The notes under the pieces are model-generated. The model ran no database searches. It saw nothing but the letters and a program-made list of their open reading frames with translations, and was not told where the DNA came from. A DNA stretch of 64,000 nt from Gnetum montanum (Eukaryota; Streptophyta; Gnetopsida; Gnetales; Gnetaceae). A program made the position numbers and the translations under genes. Positions 11,613 through 21,903 of the stretch are shown in pieces (the stretch's first letter is position 1; every line of letters starts with the position of its first letter). Where the stretch lies: contig MNCI01020980.1 in assembly GCA_015680685.1 (NCBI GenBank), forward strand, positions 549,177-613,176. The letters run 5' to 3'.

Positions 11613-12555
11613 GTTGACGCTTGGAGGAATCGACCCAAGAAGCGTCGATAAAGAAGCGCAAAACACCACAAGCAACTTGATAAGAGCTTTGTCCTTTGCC
11701 ACTTGACCGGACATCATCGTACCGTGTTCAGTGGTGAATGGGATTGAAAGGGCGAGATTGGTAACTGGCAGGAGGGAAGGGAACGTGGGGATCGGTGGCT
11801 ACCCAAGGGATCATGCTGGGAAAGTGGGATGCTCAGGTGTGCGGCATGCCGGTCCTTGTTGATAGCCATCTGTTAGCAGACTCGGAATCCAAGCATGTGA
11901 TGTGTGTCTTTTGGCGGAACAGTGCTCTTGGTGATTTTTCAAGAGAACTGGTTGTCACTACCAAAGCCACGGGGTGATGTTTTACATTCTTTGGAGGAGC
12001 AGCTCCCTTCTTTGGGGAAACTGTTAGCGAGAGCCAAAGCCATGCGATAGGATGTTTCTTGACTGCTTTTGACATGAGTACGTATTTTTCAAGATCGATA
12101 CCTTCCTGCCTGGGGCTTATATGGGAAGTGCCAAGGGTCCCGTTTTTTTTTTTTTTTGCACTTTGTCCTTGTACTCATGCGTGAATATTGTGTTCTGTGT
12201 ATTGCGACTGCTATAACATTTCGCAGTGTGCAATAGTTTGGTAAACAGATAGTGGGTTTTCAGGGAATGGGAATGTGCGGGTTAACGGTTCGATTTAGTC
12301 TTACCAGGTGGACAAATGGACATTGCCTCATCTTGCTGCCTGTGATGAAACGTACTCTCGTACGAGAGCTTCCGAGCGTCATCCTGCAAACACAACTCCA
12401 AAGAGACAAGAAAACCATGAATGAATTAATGAGTTTAGATTTAAACAGCTTCAGGTGAGCAAATATATTGTGGCGATTCTGAGCATTGGATGCGAATGTC
12501 GACGATGTTGATGAGGGATGCAATGATTCTGATGAATGTGGCTGTGGAGTGAAGA
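11613..12555. other. 3' untranslated spacer of Tat element
   Basis: Non-coding in the element sense as far as I can read. It contains an A-run (plus strand T13 at about 12147) and no domain I recognise. It lies between the polypurine tract and the minisatellite. Confidence 0.5.
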
Positions 12556-12559
12556 GTCG

Positions 12560-12985
12560 AAGATGAACGTGCCAGTTTATAGTCTTGACGGACTATTATG
12601 GGTTAGTTTTATGTCGTAACCCGTTGGACATTGCCTGTTTAGCGTTGTGGCAGATGTTACGTTGCCAGTTTTGAGTCTTAGCGGACCATGAAGAGGCGAG
12701 CTAGTTTATAGTCTTAGCGGACTCAGATGGCTGAGACGGTGGCAGTTTACTGTCGCACCGGACGGAGGCTAGTTTATCATCATTGCGGACACTATGGGGT
12801 ATCATTTTATTGTCATAATACCAGGACAATGATGGCATCAATTTTAAGTCATAACCCAAGACTGTTCTGTGGTATCAGTTTATAGTCATAATCCAGGACT
12901 AATCTGTGGTATCAGTTTATAGTCGTGATTCCAGGACTATTCTGTGGTATCAGTTTATAGTCATGATTCCAGGACTAGCGCGTAC
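12560..12985. repeat. Tat minisatellite 1 (3' of integrase)
   Basis: Around ten imperfect units centre on agtttatagtc followed by a short linker and ggac. Rightmost copies (12885-12975) form a cleaner 38-39-bp tandem containing GTGGTATCAGTTTATAGTC and CCAGGACTA. Leftmost copies read cagtttatagtcttagcggac. Tat-lineage elements are known for variable tandem repeats in this position. Confidence 0.8.
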
Positions 12986-12997
12986 CTGAGTTCGAAT

Positions 12998-14365
12998 TTA
13001 TGTATAGAACAGTTTTAGGAATAGGTGATTGGTTGGATTTGCAAACTCTTTTCCGTCCATGTCAGCTAGCTTGAATGCCCCGTTGTTGAATGCTTTGATG
13101 ACCAGATAAGGTCCTTCCCAGTTGACTGAGAATTTATCGGGGTGTTCACGAACAGCTTTAAGCACAAGGTCTCCTTCTTTGATGGGGCGCTTATGGATGT
13201 TATGTCGGTGTCGTTGCTGTTGTTGTTTCTGGTACCATTCGATCTGATCGAGTGCCCGCATGTGCTCCTCCTCCACTGAGTCCAGGTCAATGATGCGTAG
13301 ATCATTGTTTTGCTCATCATCGAGGAGTCCGGAAAGCGTGATCCTTAGGGATGGTACCTGTAATTCTAAAGGCAAAACAGCTTCTGAACCATAAACAAGA
13401 CTGCATGGAGTTTTACCTGTCGAAGTCCGATGTGTAGTACGATATGCCCACAATGCATACACCAGTTGTTCGTGCCATCTTCGTTTACTTTGGGTAAGCA
13501 TCTTTTTAAGTATTGTGATGATTGTCTTATTTGTCACTTCCGCCTGCCCATTGCTTTGAGGATAGTAAGGGGATGAAAATGAATGTTTGATCCCTAGACT
13601 ATCACAAAACGTTTTAGTCTCGGCACTGCTAAATTGTGGCTCATTGTCAGTGATGATTGTCATGGGAATGCCAAAACGAGTCACAATGTTTTCGAGGATG
13701 AAGTGGCACACGTGTTTGGAAGTAGTTTTTCGAAGGGGCGCGGCTTCTACCCATTTCATGAAATATTCAGTTGCTGTTATGATGAAACCATGCCCGGCAG
13801 AAGATGTGGGTGTTATCGGGCCTATAAGGTCCAATCCCCACTTCTGGAAGGGCCATGTGATTTGCGCTGTATGCAACTCGTTTGGTGGCACATGGATTAG
13901 ATTACTGTGTTTTTGACAAGTACTACATGTTTTCACCTTGGATAGACAATCGTACTCTCTGTGTGGCCAATAATAGCCTAAGCGTCTTATTTTGGTTGCC
14001 ATTGCCTTTGGGGCAATGTGTCCCCCGCATATTCCGTCGTGCACTTGTTCGACAATTGTTTGGGCTTCGGTATTATTGACGCATGTCAGCTGTATGCCTT
14101 TGTAGGATCGGCGGCACAATGTATCCCCTATTAGTGCGTATTGTTTAGAGCGTTTGCGTACTGCATACTTTTGTGCATTTGTTAAATGTTGTGGCGTTTC
14201 GCCGCGCTGGAGGTATTCTTTTACGTCATCGTACCACTCATTGGCATGTGCTGTACTGACAGATGCGATTGGTAGCATGTCGAGAGTGTTGGTTATGGGC
14301 TCAGTACAACTGGTTACGGAACTTGGTAGTGCGTGAAACATGTCCGGGGATATGTTTAATGCCAA
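12998..14365 (-). CDS. pol: integrase of Tat element (open frame)
   Basis: This 455-codon frame has no internal stop and is the best-kept part of the element. In order it has a zinc-binding H2C2 region (HDGICGGH and CSTC), then the catalytic core with GLDLIGP (Asp codon 13831-13829), TDNEPQF (Asp 13648-13646) and NGQAEVTN (Glu 13540-13538). The last two are 35 residues apart, the canonical DD35E spacing, so all three catalytic residues remain. The C-terminal part has GDLVLK and WEGPYLV, typical of Ty3/gypsy integrases. I see no chromodomain, as expected for Tat. The apparent start is not a true start: the frame continues upstream from RNase H as part of one polyprotein. Confidence 0.92.
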   Translation of the reverse strand: MALNISPDMFHALPSSVTSCTEPITNTLDMLPIASVSTAHANEWYDDVKEYLQRGETPQHLTNAQKYAVRKRSKQYALIGDTLCRRSYKGIQLTCVNNTEAQTIVEQVHDGICGGHIAPKAMATKIRRLGYYWPHREYDCLSKVKTCSTCQKHSNLIHVPPNELHTAQITWPFQKWGLDLIGPITPTSSAGHGFIITATEYFMKWVEAAPLRKTTSKHVCHFILENIVTRFGIPMTIITDNEPQFSSAETKTFCDSLGIKHSFSSPYYPQSNGQAEVTNKTIITILKKMLTQSKRRWHEQLVYALWAYRTTHRTSTGKTPCSLVYGSEAVLPLELQVPSLRITLSGLLDDEQNNDLRIIDLDSVEEEHMRALDQIEWYQKQQQQRHRHNIHKRPIKEGDLVLKAVREHPDKFSVNWEGPYLVIKAFNNGAFKLADMDGKEFANPTNHLFLKLFYT

Positions 14366-14936
14366 GGTTGCTAATGCATCCGCAATGGTATTGTCATTCC
14401 TAGAGATATGTTGGACATCGATATTTTCAAATTGTTTAAGTAGGTGTTTGGCTAAATCACAGTATGGTTGTAAGTGTTGTGCTTTACACGTATAGACGTC
14501 TGTGACTTGGTTTACGACTAGTTGCGAGTCCCCTCTAACTACAAGCCGTGTAATGTCCGAAGCTAGTGCGGCCGCGAGGCCTCTGAGGAGACCTTCATAC
14601 TCTGCTACGTTGTTAGTACAATGAAAGTTGAAGCGATAGGCGAAAGGTTTAATTTCTCCTTCCTCCTAGAGAGGTGGATGCTCCATCGAAGTTTAGAATC
14701 ACATCGTAGTCATCTGGCACCTTGTCTATTGCATTTACATTCTCGTCTGGGAATTCGGGTTCTATTGTACCTGGATCATGTGTTGGCGATGTAGTCATTT
14801 GGTTTGCTATGGCTTGACCTTTTACTAACGATTGTGCCACGTAGTGCAGATCAAACTCAGCTATGATTGCCTTCCAACGGGCTATTCTACTTGATTCGTA
14901 GATGTTTCCAGTTATAGCTCGGAGTACATTATCTTT
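14366..14936 (-). pseudogene. pol: RNase H of Tat element (frameshifted)
   Basis: After the in-frame TAA at 14939-14937 the RT frame continues through the connection (words WKAIIAEFDLHYVAQSLVKG) to FDGASTSLGG, the first catalytic part of RNase H. Around 14660 the frame changes and about ten codons expected in the family seem missing. The frame then resumes with FAYRFNFHCTNNVAEYEGL, GDSQLVV and ADALATLA, which contain the remaining RNase H signatures (the E of AEYE, the D of GDS, the D of ADAL). It then runs without a break into integrase. Confidence 0.8.
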
Positions 14937-16463
14937 TTAAATTATGTTAACTTGATTTTGGAACAGATAATGTCGCCATTTCTCTAAAGAGAAAACCAAA
15001 GTTAAACATGACTTCTCTACGTCGTTGTATGTTTTTTCTTGGGCAACTAATGCATGGCTCAGGTAGTATACAGGGACTTCAGTTCCGTCATCTCGTTTCT
15101 GGCACAGCATGGATGTAATTGATGATTCTGATGTGGCCAGGTAGATGAAAAATGGCCTGTCGTTTTTGGGTGGGAATACAGTGGGTAGCCGAGCGAGTGC
15201 CGTTTTAACATTGTCAAATGCTTCCTGACACTGCGGGGTCCATTCAAAATGGACATTTTTACGTAGTAGGTGGTTCATAGGTGTGAGTTTTCCCGTCAAA
15301 TTTTCTATGAACCTCCTGATGAACTGTAACCGTCCTTGTAGCCCTCGAAGTTTGGTTAGATTGCTAGGTGGTTTTAGGTTTGTAATGGCCTTAACCTTAT
15401 CGGGGTCTACCCGTATCCCTGCCTCTGACGCTACAAATCCAAGCATTTTACCCGTTTTGACGCCGAAGACACATTTCTTTGGGTTAAGCCTTAATTCGTA
15501 TTTTAGACAACGTTTTAATACTAGGTCAAGATCCTGTACGTGTTGTTCTGACGATTTTGATTTAACCACTATGTCATCCACATAATCATTGAGCGAGTGT
15601 AAGATGTAATCGCTGAAAATATATGTCATCGCCCTTTGGTATGTGGCCCCAGCGTTCTTGAGACCAAAAGGCATCATTGTGTAACAAAAGGTTCCCCAAG
15701 TTGTCATGAAAGTAGTTCGGAGTTGGTGTTCTGGGTTAATACGTATCTAGTTATATCCCGAGAACCCATCCATAAAGGATAACAGGGCGTGCCCAGCAGT
15801 TGAGTCAACTAGTTGATCAATGCTAGGTAAGGGGAAGTCGTCCTTTATGGTTGCTACGTTAAGGTCCTGGAAGTCAATGCACAGGCGGATACTTCCGTCC
15901 TTCGTTGGGACTATAACCATGTTCGATACCCATTCGGTGTAATCAACAACCCTAATGAAACCCGCTTGGTAAAGCTTGGTAATCTCACTGTGAACTGCTA
16001 ATGCCACCTTGGGTTTGACTTTCCGTGCTTTCTGTTTTACTGGCCTTAGTTTTGGATCAAGGATGATGTTGTGCTGGACGATACGGGGGTCTAATCCGGG
16101 CATGTCTGTATAGGACCATGCAAATGCTTTGATATTGTCCCTAAGTACGTTTTCGATATCTTTAGCTAAACGTGGTTCTAGTAACGCACTTAACTTTAGA
16201 ATTTTAATTTCCCCATCGGGCATGGTGATGGGAGTTTCGGCTAGGGGATCTTCAGTAATGTTTTCCGCCTCAATGTCGAGGGACTTTGTCATTCCCTCAT
16301 ATTCGTCAACCGTTTGCTGTGTTGAAGCTATTGTCATGTCGTTTGCTGGTGAGCTCACATAAACGAGATTCACATCGATATTCCTTTCAACCGCGCCGTA
16401 TGGTCCATTAATGACCAACGGTTCGGTTAAGCGCTTACAATCCATTAGGCGAGTTCCTGTCAA
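14937..16463 (-). pseudogene. pol: reverse transcriptase of Tat element
   Basis: The frame encodes the usual Ty3/gypsy RT blocks: VSNMVIVPTKDGSIRLCIDF, the first catalytic FMDGFSGYN, MMPFGLKNAGATYQRAM, and the catalytic YVDD box (about 15584-15573), followed by the thumb and connection (TKLRGLQGRLQFIRRFI). An in-frame TAG at 15749-15747 sits exactly where family members have Gln after GFSGYN, so a C-to-T change is likely. A TAA at 14939-14937 ends the frame before RNase H. The start is unclear: a TTTATTGACAG acceptor-like sequence lies at about 16457 and could be the 3' end of a sense intron, as Ogre elements have between PRO and RT. Confidence 0.88.
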
Positions 16464-16560
16464 TAAATGGAGAGCCTAGTAAGAAAGCTGAGGTCATTTT
16501 AGGTCTTTCGGCAATCTTTAGTGTGCATGTATGAAGATGAGTTAACGTGACAATGGAACG

Positions 16561-16690
16561 GCAGTTTAATGCCTTACCGGGCAACGAACGGCAGTTTAAT
16601 GCCTTACCGGGCGACGAACGGCAGTTTAATGCCTTACCGGGCAATGAACGGCAGTTTAATGCCTTACCGGGTAACGAACGGCAGTTTAAC
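16561..16690. repeat. Tat minisatellite 2 (RT side of antisense cassette)
   Basis: Four complete 30-bp units and a partial one begin at 16561, 16591, 16621, 16651 and 16681. The core is gcagtttaatgccttaccggg. The pattern agttta-tg-c-tt-cgg is shared with the arrays at 12560, 21572 and 21755. Confidence 0.9.
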
Positions 16691-16813
16691 GCCTAAATTA
16701 GTTGTTTATATCATTTGTGTAAATTTTATATCTTTTTTTTTTTGAAAAATTCGAAGTGAATTCGAAAAAGCACGAAAAACAAGGCAAAAAGCAAGAAAAA
16801 CGGAAAAGCGGCG

Positions 16814-16846
16814 GCGTCAGCGTCAGCGTCAACGCCCTATAAAAAG
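16814..16846 (+). promoter_or_regulatory. candidate promoter of the antisense gene
   Basis: A TATA box (CCTATAAAAAGGG, TATAAAAA at 16838-16845) is preceded by three tandem GCGTCA units (16814-16832). On the other strand these give TGACGC repeats, resembling as-1-type bZIP sites. The first ATG of the gene model is 225 bp downstream. Transcription start near 16870 is inferred. Confidence 0.5.
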
Positions 16847-16884
16847 GGAGCGGGGGCATCATTTTGTCATTTGACTTTTGGAGC

Positions 16885-17065
16885 GTGAGCGTAAACCGAG
16901 AGCGTAACCCCAGCGTAGACGCCGAGCGTAACCCCAGCGTAGACGCCGAGCGAAACCCCAACGTAGACGCCGAGCGAAAACCCCAGCGTAGACGCCGAGA
17001 GAAAACCCCAGCGTAGACGCCGAGAGAACCTCTGTTTACGCCGCACGCAAGCCATAGCGTAGATG
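16885..17065. repeat. GCGTAGACGCCGAG repeat in the 5' leader
   Basis: Five or six units of about 24-25 bp carry the core ccccagcgtagacgccgag. They lie between the TATA box and the first ATG of the antisense gene, so they would form its 5' leader. Confidence 0.75.
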
Positions 17066-17070
17066 CCGAG

Positions 17071-20000
17071 ATGGGCAGAGGGAAGGAACTAGAGGGTCGA
17101 GGACAAAAAGGACCTGAACTCACGTTCGCGGAGGAGAGTGAGGCGATGCTGCAGTGCCTACCCCGCCCGAGCGTCCCCGCATGGCCCAGATCTTCTGGCA
17201 GGTAGGCCTTTGACCCTGGTTTCTAGCGTAGACAGTCAGCGTAGGGTTTTCGGTGTCTAGCGTAAGTTGGTCTACGCTCGGCGTATACGCTGAGGGTTTC
17301 TATAGCGTATACGCCGGGCGTAAGTTGGACATTTCGCAGCGTAAATTTTCGTATTATGCACGGCGTAGATAGTTTTCGTAACTGTTTCCGTACGCCTAGC
17401 GTATACGCCGAGCGGAACTATTTTCGTACACCTAGCGTATACGCCAAGTGTAACTGTTTTCCTACACCCAGCGTATATGCCGAGCGTATCTGTTTTCATA
17501 TGCCCAGCGTATACACCGAGCGTAACTGTTTTTCGTACGCCCAGCGTATACACTGAGCGTAACTATTTTCGTACGCCTAGCGTATACGCCGAGCATAACT
17601 GTTTTCGTACGCCCAGCGTATACGTCGAGCGTAACTATTTTCGTATGCCAAGCATGTACGCCGAGCGTAACTGTTTTTTAAAAATTTTCTGCGAATGTCT
17701 AATTTCCAAAATGAAGTTTTGAGTATTGATCTTTGGTGTTGTTTTAATGGCTTGCAGAGACATTGAGCCTCCCCTTCTAGTGGTTGAGTTAGTCGGGGTT
17801 CTGACATGGTTTGGACCTCTGGAGGGTGGTGACCCGACCCCGAATTTGACCGTTGAGCACAATGGGGTCTGGTTCCGGGATGGGGCTTGCGGATTTTTGG
17901 CCTTCTTGCTGGACCATTTCAATGTCGTGGTTTGGTCTCATCTAGGCGAGGATGTGGTGCGGAGTATTATTGAGGCCATGTTACCCGGTGCAGCGGAAGG
18001 TGTCAAGATGTTTATGGAGGACATTGACGAAGGATCGCTTGTCGCCGAGGGTGTTCCCCCCGGTGGTCCAAGATCGGCCCGTCCGTTGACACGCATGTGG
18101 GACCAGCTACCGCGGGGACCTAACTACATCAACAAAACATTGTTCTTAGCTAGCCGTGCGCATACTTTGTTTCAGAATCCCCCTGGCACAATATACCGGG
18201 TGGAAAGGTAATTTCGTCTTAGCTTTGGTTATTCCTCTCTTTCTCACATTCAAATACTTACTCTCGTTTCGACACATGTTTTCGCCTTCCCGCAGGCCAA
18301 AAGTTACGCAATATGGGGCCTATGCAGGCGACGATGGGATTGGATTGGCGCGTACAGTTGTGGAGGCGTTCATGATGGGTCCCACCCTTCGCGGGGCCGT
18401 CTTGGCCCACACTACGGACGCCATGAAGAACTTCCCTAAGAAATTTTCAAAGGCGTTTGCACAATGTACCGCGCGTGGCTGGTTGCATGCCGACTGGGCT
18501 CCTAATGGGCCAATTTTGCCATCTACTTCTGATCTGGGCGAAACCTCAAAGTCCAACGCTGAAAGTAAGTGGTAACGTTTCCTAGATGTCGTGTTTGGTT
18601 TGGTCAATTGTCAAGTGTCAAGCTGATATGAAGGTTTTGGGTTTGCCCTTATAGCTGGCACCACCTCCGGTGGGGATTCCGTTGTGACCGGGAGGACTGA
18701 AACTACTCTTTCGATGAAATTCGGTGAAACCAGTGCTGCCCAGAAGTGGTTACGGAAGAAAGCTTCGCCATCTATTGTTGCCTGTTTGGAACATGCCGGC
18801 TTCATGGCACTCTTTGTGGCCCCTAGCCCAAATGTATCTATAGCGGAGATGATCGGGATTGTGGATTCGTTCGACAGATCCGTCTCCCGCTATAGCGCCC
18901 GTATTAGGGGTGTTAAAGTAATTTTTGAATTAACATCTCAATTTTTCGCGGATTTGTTTGGCGTACCTGCAAGTGGCGTAAAAGTCATTATGGATAGGAC
19001 GCATAAAGAAATTGACATGATCTACGATTTAGAGGATTGGTTAGGGGTGAGGAAGGGTGCCAAAGGATTCCCAATGCAGGGGAGAACGAAGGTTGAGGAA
19101 GTCAACGAACTTTACCCCCTATTTAGAGCGCGTTTGTTTCCGAAGACTTTGTTGCAAGTCAAGAGTCTCGGGGTTGAAGCAGTGCGAGTCATGCGCACTG
19201 TCCTAGAGGCTAGCGTGCGCTACAACTGGGCGGAGTTTTTATTATCAGGAATGACCAAAGAGATAGATCGGCTACGTTCGAACATAGAGGCGTAGTCCCA
19301 TTTTACCTTCGCTTTCTTCGATGGCTATATTCGCCACTTGGCTGAATTTTTGGTGGTTCGTGGGGAAAACAAATTTGTTTTGCGTGATAGGTACCAGCTA
19401 TCTCGCCCCTAGGTGAATCACTTATTCGACACAGCCAAGTTCCAAGACGCCCCCGAGGGGATTGATGAATCCCTTACGATCACCACCGGTGGATCATCTG
19501 GCCCCTCGCTTCACACACGCGACAGTATAGGGTTGGAACCTGATGAGGTACCCTATACTGCAAAGAAGGCAGAGCGAGTGGTCAAGGAAATAAAAGGCAA
19601 AGCAAAATCCAAATTGGGGAAGCGCGACAGCACAGCTAAAGGGACTAGTGAGATTGAGCAGCCCAGAGTAAAGCGGATTCGATTTAAAATTCCTGGTAAA
19701 CTTTTATTTTATTTCATTTGTCTTACAAATAGTTTTAACGATTACTGGTTGTATGCAACTGACTTCATTTGTTTTGAATTGAGCAGTCCAGAGACATGAT
19801 TTGCAGACCATACCAGAGGACGAGGAATTAACCGACCAGGCGGGAGAAACTGAATTGCTGGGGGAGGGAACTGGAGGAACTGGAGGAACCGGAGGTACCG
19901 AACCCCTAGATGATCAAGCGGACACTGAAGAAATGTTCAACAGCTTTCTAAAAGGGGACCTTGAGCTCGGAGACCCTCCGACGCAGGAGGAGATCAGAGG

Positions 20001-21346
20001 GAATGGTATGTCTCTTTACCTAGTTGTGTAGCCTAAAATGTTCCTGGATTACCTTATTGTGAAATTTTTTTTATTTTGTTTGACTCAGAGGAGAGTGAGA
20101 CTGTCCCAGAAAAGGAGTCAGAGATCCCCCCTGAAATGCCTCCAAAGGTTAGCACCTCGCGTACTGATGGGCCTTTTACTTGGATGGAAATGCCAAGTAA
20201 GAGGGATTTTGTAGCTGGGCTGGCCGAAGAGGTTGTCGAACAGATCGAGGGGATCAATCCTGGCATAGGTATGGATGCATCTAAAGGTTTTTGCTATGTT
20301 AGAGTTTGATGCATCTAAAGGTATGTTGTTCTAACGTTTGTCTTTTTCCATGGATAGGTGCCCAACTGAGGTGGGATCCATCCAAACCTGTCGATATGGA
20401 GAGTTTGCCTACACTTTCCCCTGAGGTTGAACAAGTGCCCAGACCTGTTTATGAAGAGGTAGCCGAGCGCTTCGTTCATAATGCCAAAGCGGTATGGACG
20501 TGTAAGCGCTCCATTGAACAATTGTGGCTCCAAATTCAGGCGAAAGAGAAGGAGAATTCTGCATTGTCAACGGAACGTGACGATCTGAAGGCCCGATATG
20601 AGTTTGCCGCAGCTAGATTAAACAATGATCGCGCTTGGCGGACCTCCGAGGTCATGTATACAAGGTATTGGAACCTTCTCAATCGCCATGCAGGGCTAAT
20701 ACGGAGACTAGGGAAGCGCAGGGCCCAAATTGATTTGCTGAACACCAAATGTCAAGATTGGAAGGCTTTCGCCTCCAAAGTACGCAAATGGGGGCAAGAT
20801 GAGAAAAACCACAAGCACCAATACAAGAAGTCGCTAAAAGAGGTTTCTATTGAGAAGCGACAGTTAGAGATGTTTGTGGAGGGTCTTGGTCTGCGCTCCG
20901 CCTTTGATACATTCGCCCAGAACACAATTGTAGAGATGGAGTCTCCTAAACGGCGGATAACGACAGCCTCTGGGGAGGTGTTGGTGGGCGAATTCCCTCT
21001 GAAACGTTCCACCAGGTCAGACGTTGACAAAGGAAAGGCTCTAGCTGATATCGACTTGGGTCTTGATGGGACAGACTGGGCCAGTGTTCCTGAAGAGGAG
21101 ATCCTACGGTGACTTGAATTCGGCTTGGGGGGACCTCCTATGGTAAGTGCTTTGTCTCTTTTCGGAGTTAATTGATTGACTAATGTTTGAAATTTGGACA
21201 TTCGCTCGTTTTTGTGTTGATCATTTCCTCTTTGGTCTTTCCAGGATGAAGGCGGGGATGAGACTGGAGAAGCTGGCTCTAGTGGAGCAGGGGCCACTGA
21301 CGCTGGTGGATCCACGGAGGACGATCCTCATGCCCCAGACGCTTAG
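17071..21346 (+). pseudogene. antisense eight-exon gene inside Tat element (NIF-like, coiled-coil protein)
   Basis: Exons are 17071-17201, 17758-18207, 18296-18564, 18655-19695, 19787-20005, 20089-20268, 20358-21142 and 21245-21346. All introns are GT-AG, six of them 83-102 bp, and every junction keeps the frame (3177 nt, 1058 codons plus stop). Residues ~45-215 resemble NIF/CTD-phosphatase-like domains: FRDGACGFLAFLLDHFNVVVWS, split here as FLAFLLDHFNVVVWS, then LTRMWDQLP, then the NPPGTIY block. Both catalytic Asp motifs are lost (ELVGVL, ASRAHT). Exon 4 carries a second domain loosely like plant transposon-associated domains, then a basic KRIRF patch. Exons 5-6 are acidic with a GTGGTGGTGG run. 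Exon 7 is a long coiled coil. In-frame stops TAG 19293, TAG 19410 and TGA 21110 break it. Function is unknown. Confidence 0.75.
17270..17665. repeat. GCGTATACGCC array in intron 1
   Basis: Roughly ten units of about 36-40 bp follow the pattern gtaactgttttcgtacgcccagcgtatacgccgagc. They lie entirely within intron 1 (17202-17757) of the antisense gene model, and they share the palindromic core with the LTR U3 arrays. Confidence 0.85.
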
Positions 21347-21571
21347 TATTTTAGCATTTTCTTTTTTTTATTCAAACCTATACTGAAACTGTAACTTAAA
21401 CATTATGAAATGAACAGAGATGGTTGATTGTATGTAATAACATGCATATGTATATATATTTTTGTTGTTGATTTTGGGTTTAACATGCCATAGAAATGTA
21501 AAATATTTTGGTTTATTTTCTGTTTTAAGTGCAATACAGGAAGCGATTATAAAAGTAGAACGAAAAGCAAG
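21347..21571. other. 3' flank of antisense gene
   Basis: AT-rich tail after the terminal TAG at 21344-21346. It could hold the poly(A) site, but no clear AATAAA is visible. Confidence 0.4.
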
Positions 21572-21690
21572 TACTAGTTTATGGCCATTTCGGGCCCCAT
21601 GCGCAGTTTATGGCCGTTTCGGGCCCCATGCATAGTTTATGGCCGTTTCAGGCCCCATGCGTAGTTTATGGCCGTTTCGGGCCCCATGCG
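21572..21690. repeat. Tat minisatellite 3 (PRO side of antisense cassette)
   Basis: Four units of 29 bp with the core agtttatggccgtttcgggcc. It faces array 2 across the antisense cassette, in the same orientation. Confidence 0.88.
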
Positions 21691-21754
21691 TAATCAAGGG
21701 ATGTTTTGGAAGACGCGGATAAATTTCTCGGCTAACCGATCATTGCTGATCGTG

Positions 21755-21895
21755 GCTAGTTTTATGTCATTGCGGACATGATAGTTTAGTGTCATTTCGG
21801 ACCAGGGGTGGCATTTAGCTTTTTTTTTTCATGTTTTATCGTAGTTTAATGTCATTTCGGAATTTTTATAGTTTAACGTCTTTTCGGACTATGAG
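21755..21895. repeat. Tat minisatellite 4
   Basis: Four looser copies of agttta-tgtcattt-cggac, broken by a T-run near 21822. It begins right after the stop of the Gag-Pro frame (minus strand, 21904). Confidence 0.75.
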
Positions 21896-21903
21896 TGATA
21901 GGA

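Noticed and set aside
16561-16690. CRISPR-like array
   Set aside because: Units are contiguous with no unique spacers, and the setting is a plant retrotransposon.
19296-19412. Intron between the two TAG codons of the antisense gene
   Set aside because: The stretch keeps the frame, reads as ordinary protein and has no donor matching the acceptor-like CCCCTAG, so it is more likely coding sequence between two point stops.
20752-21315. Minus-strand 187-codon frame opposite exon 7
   Set aside because: It is the shadow of the coiled-coil exon, whose own frame has consistent splice junctions and composition.
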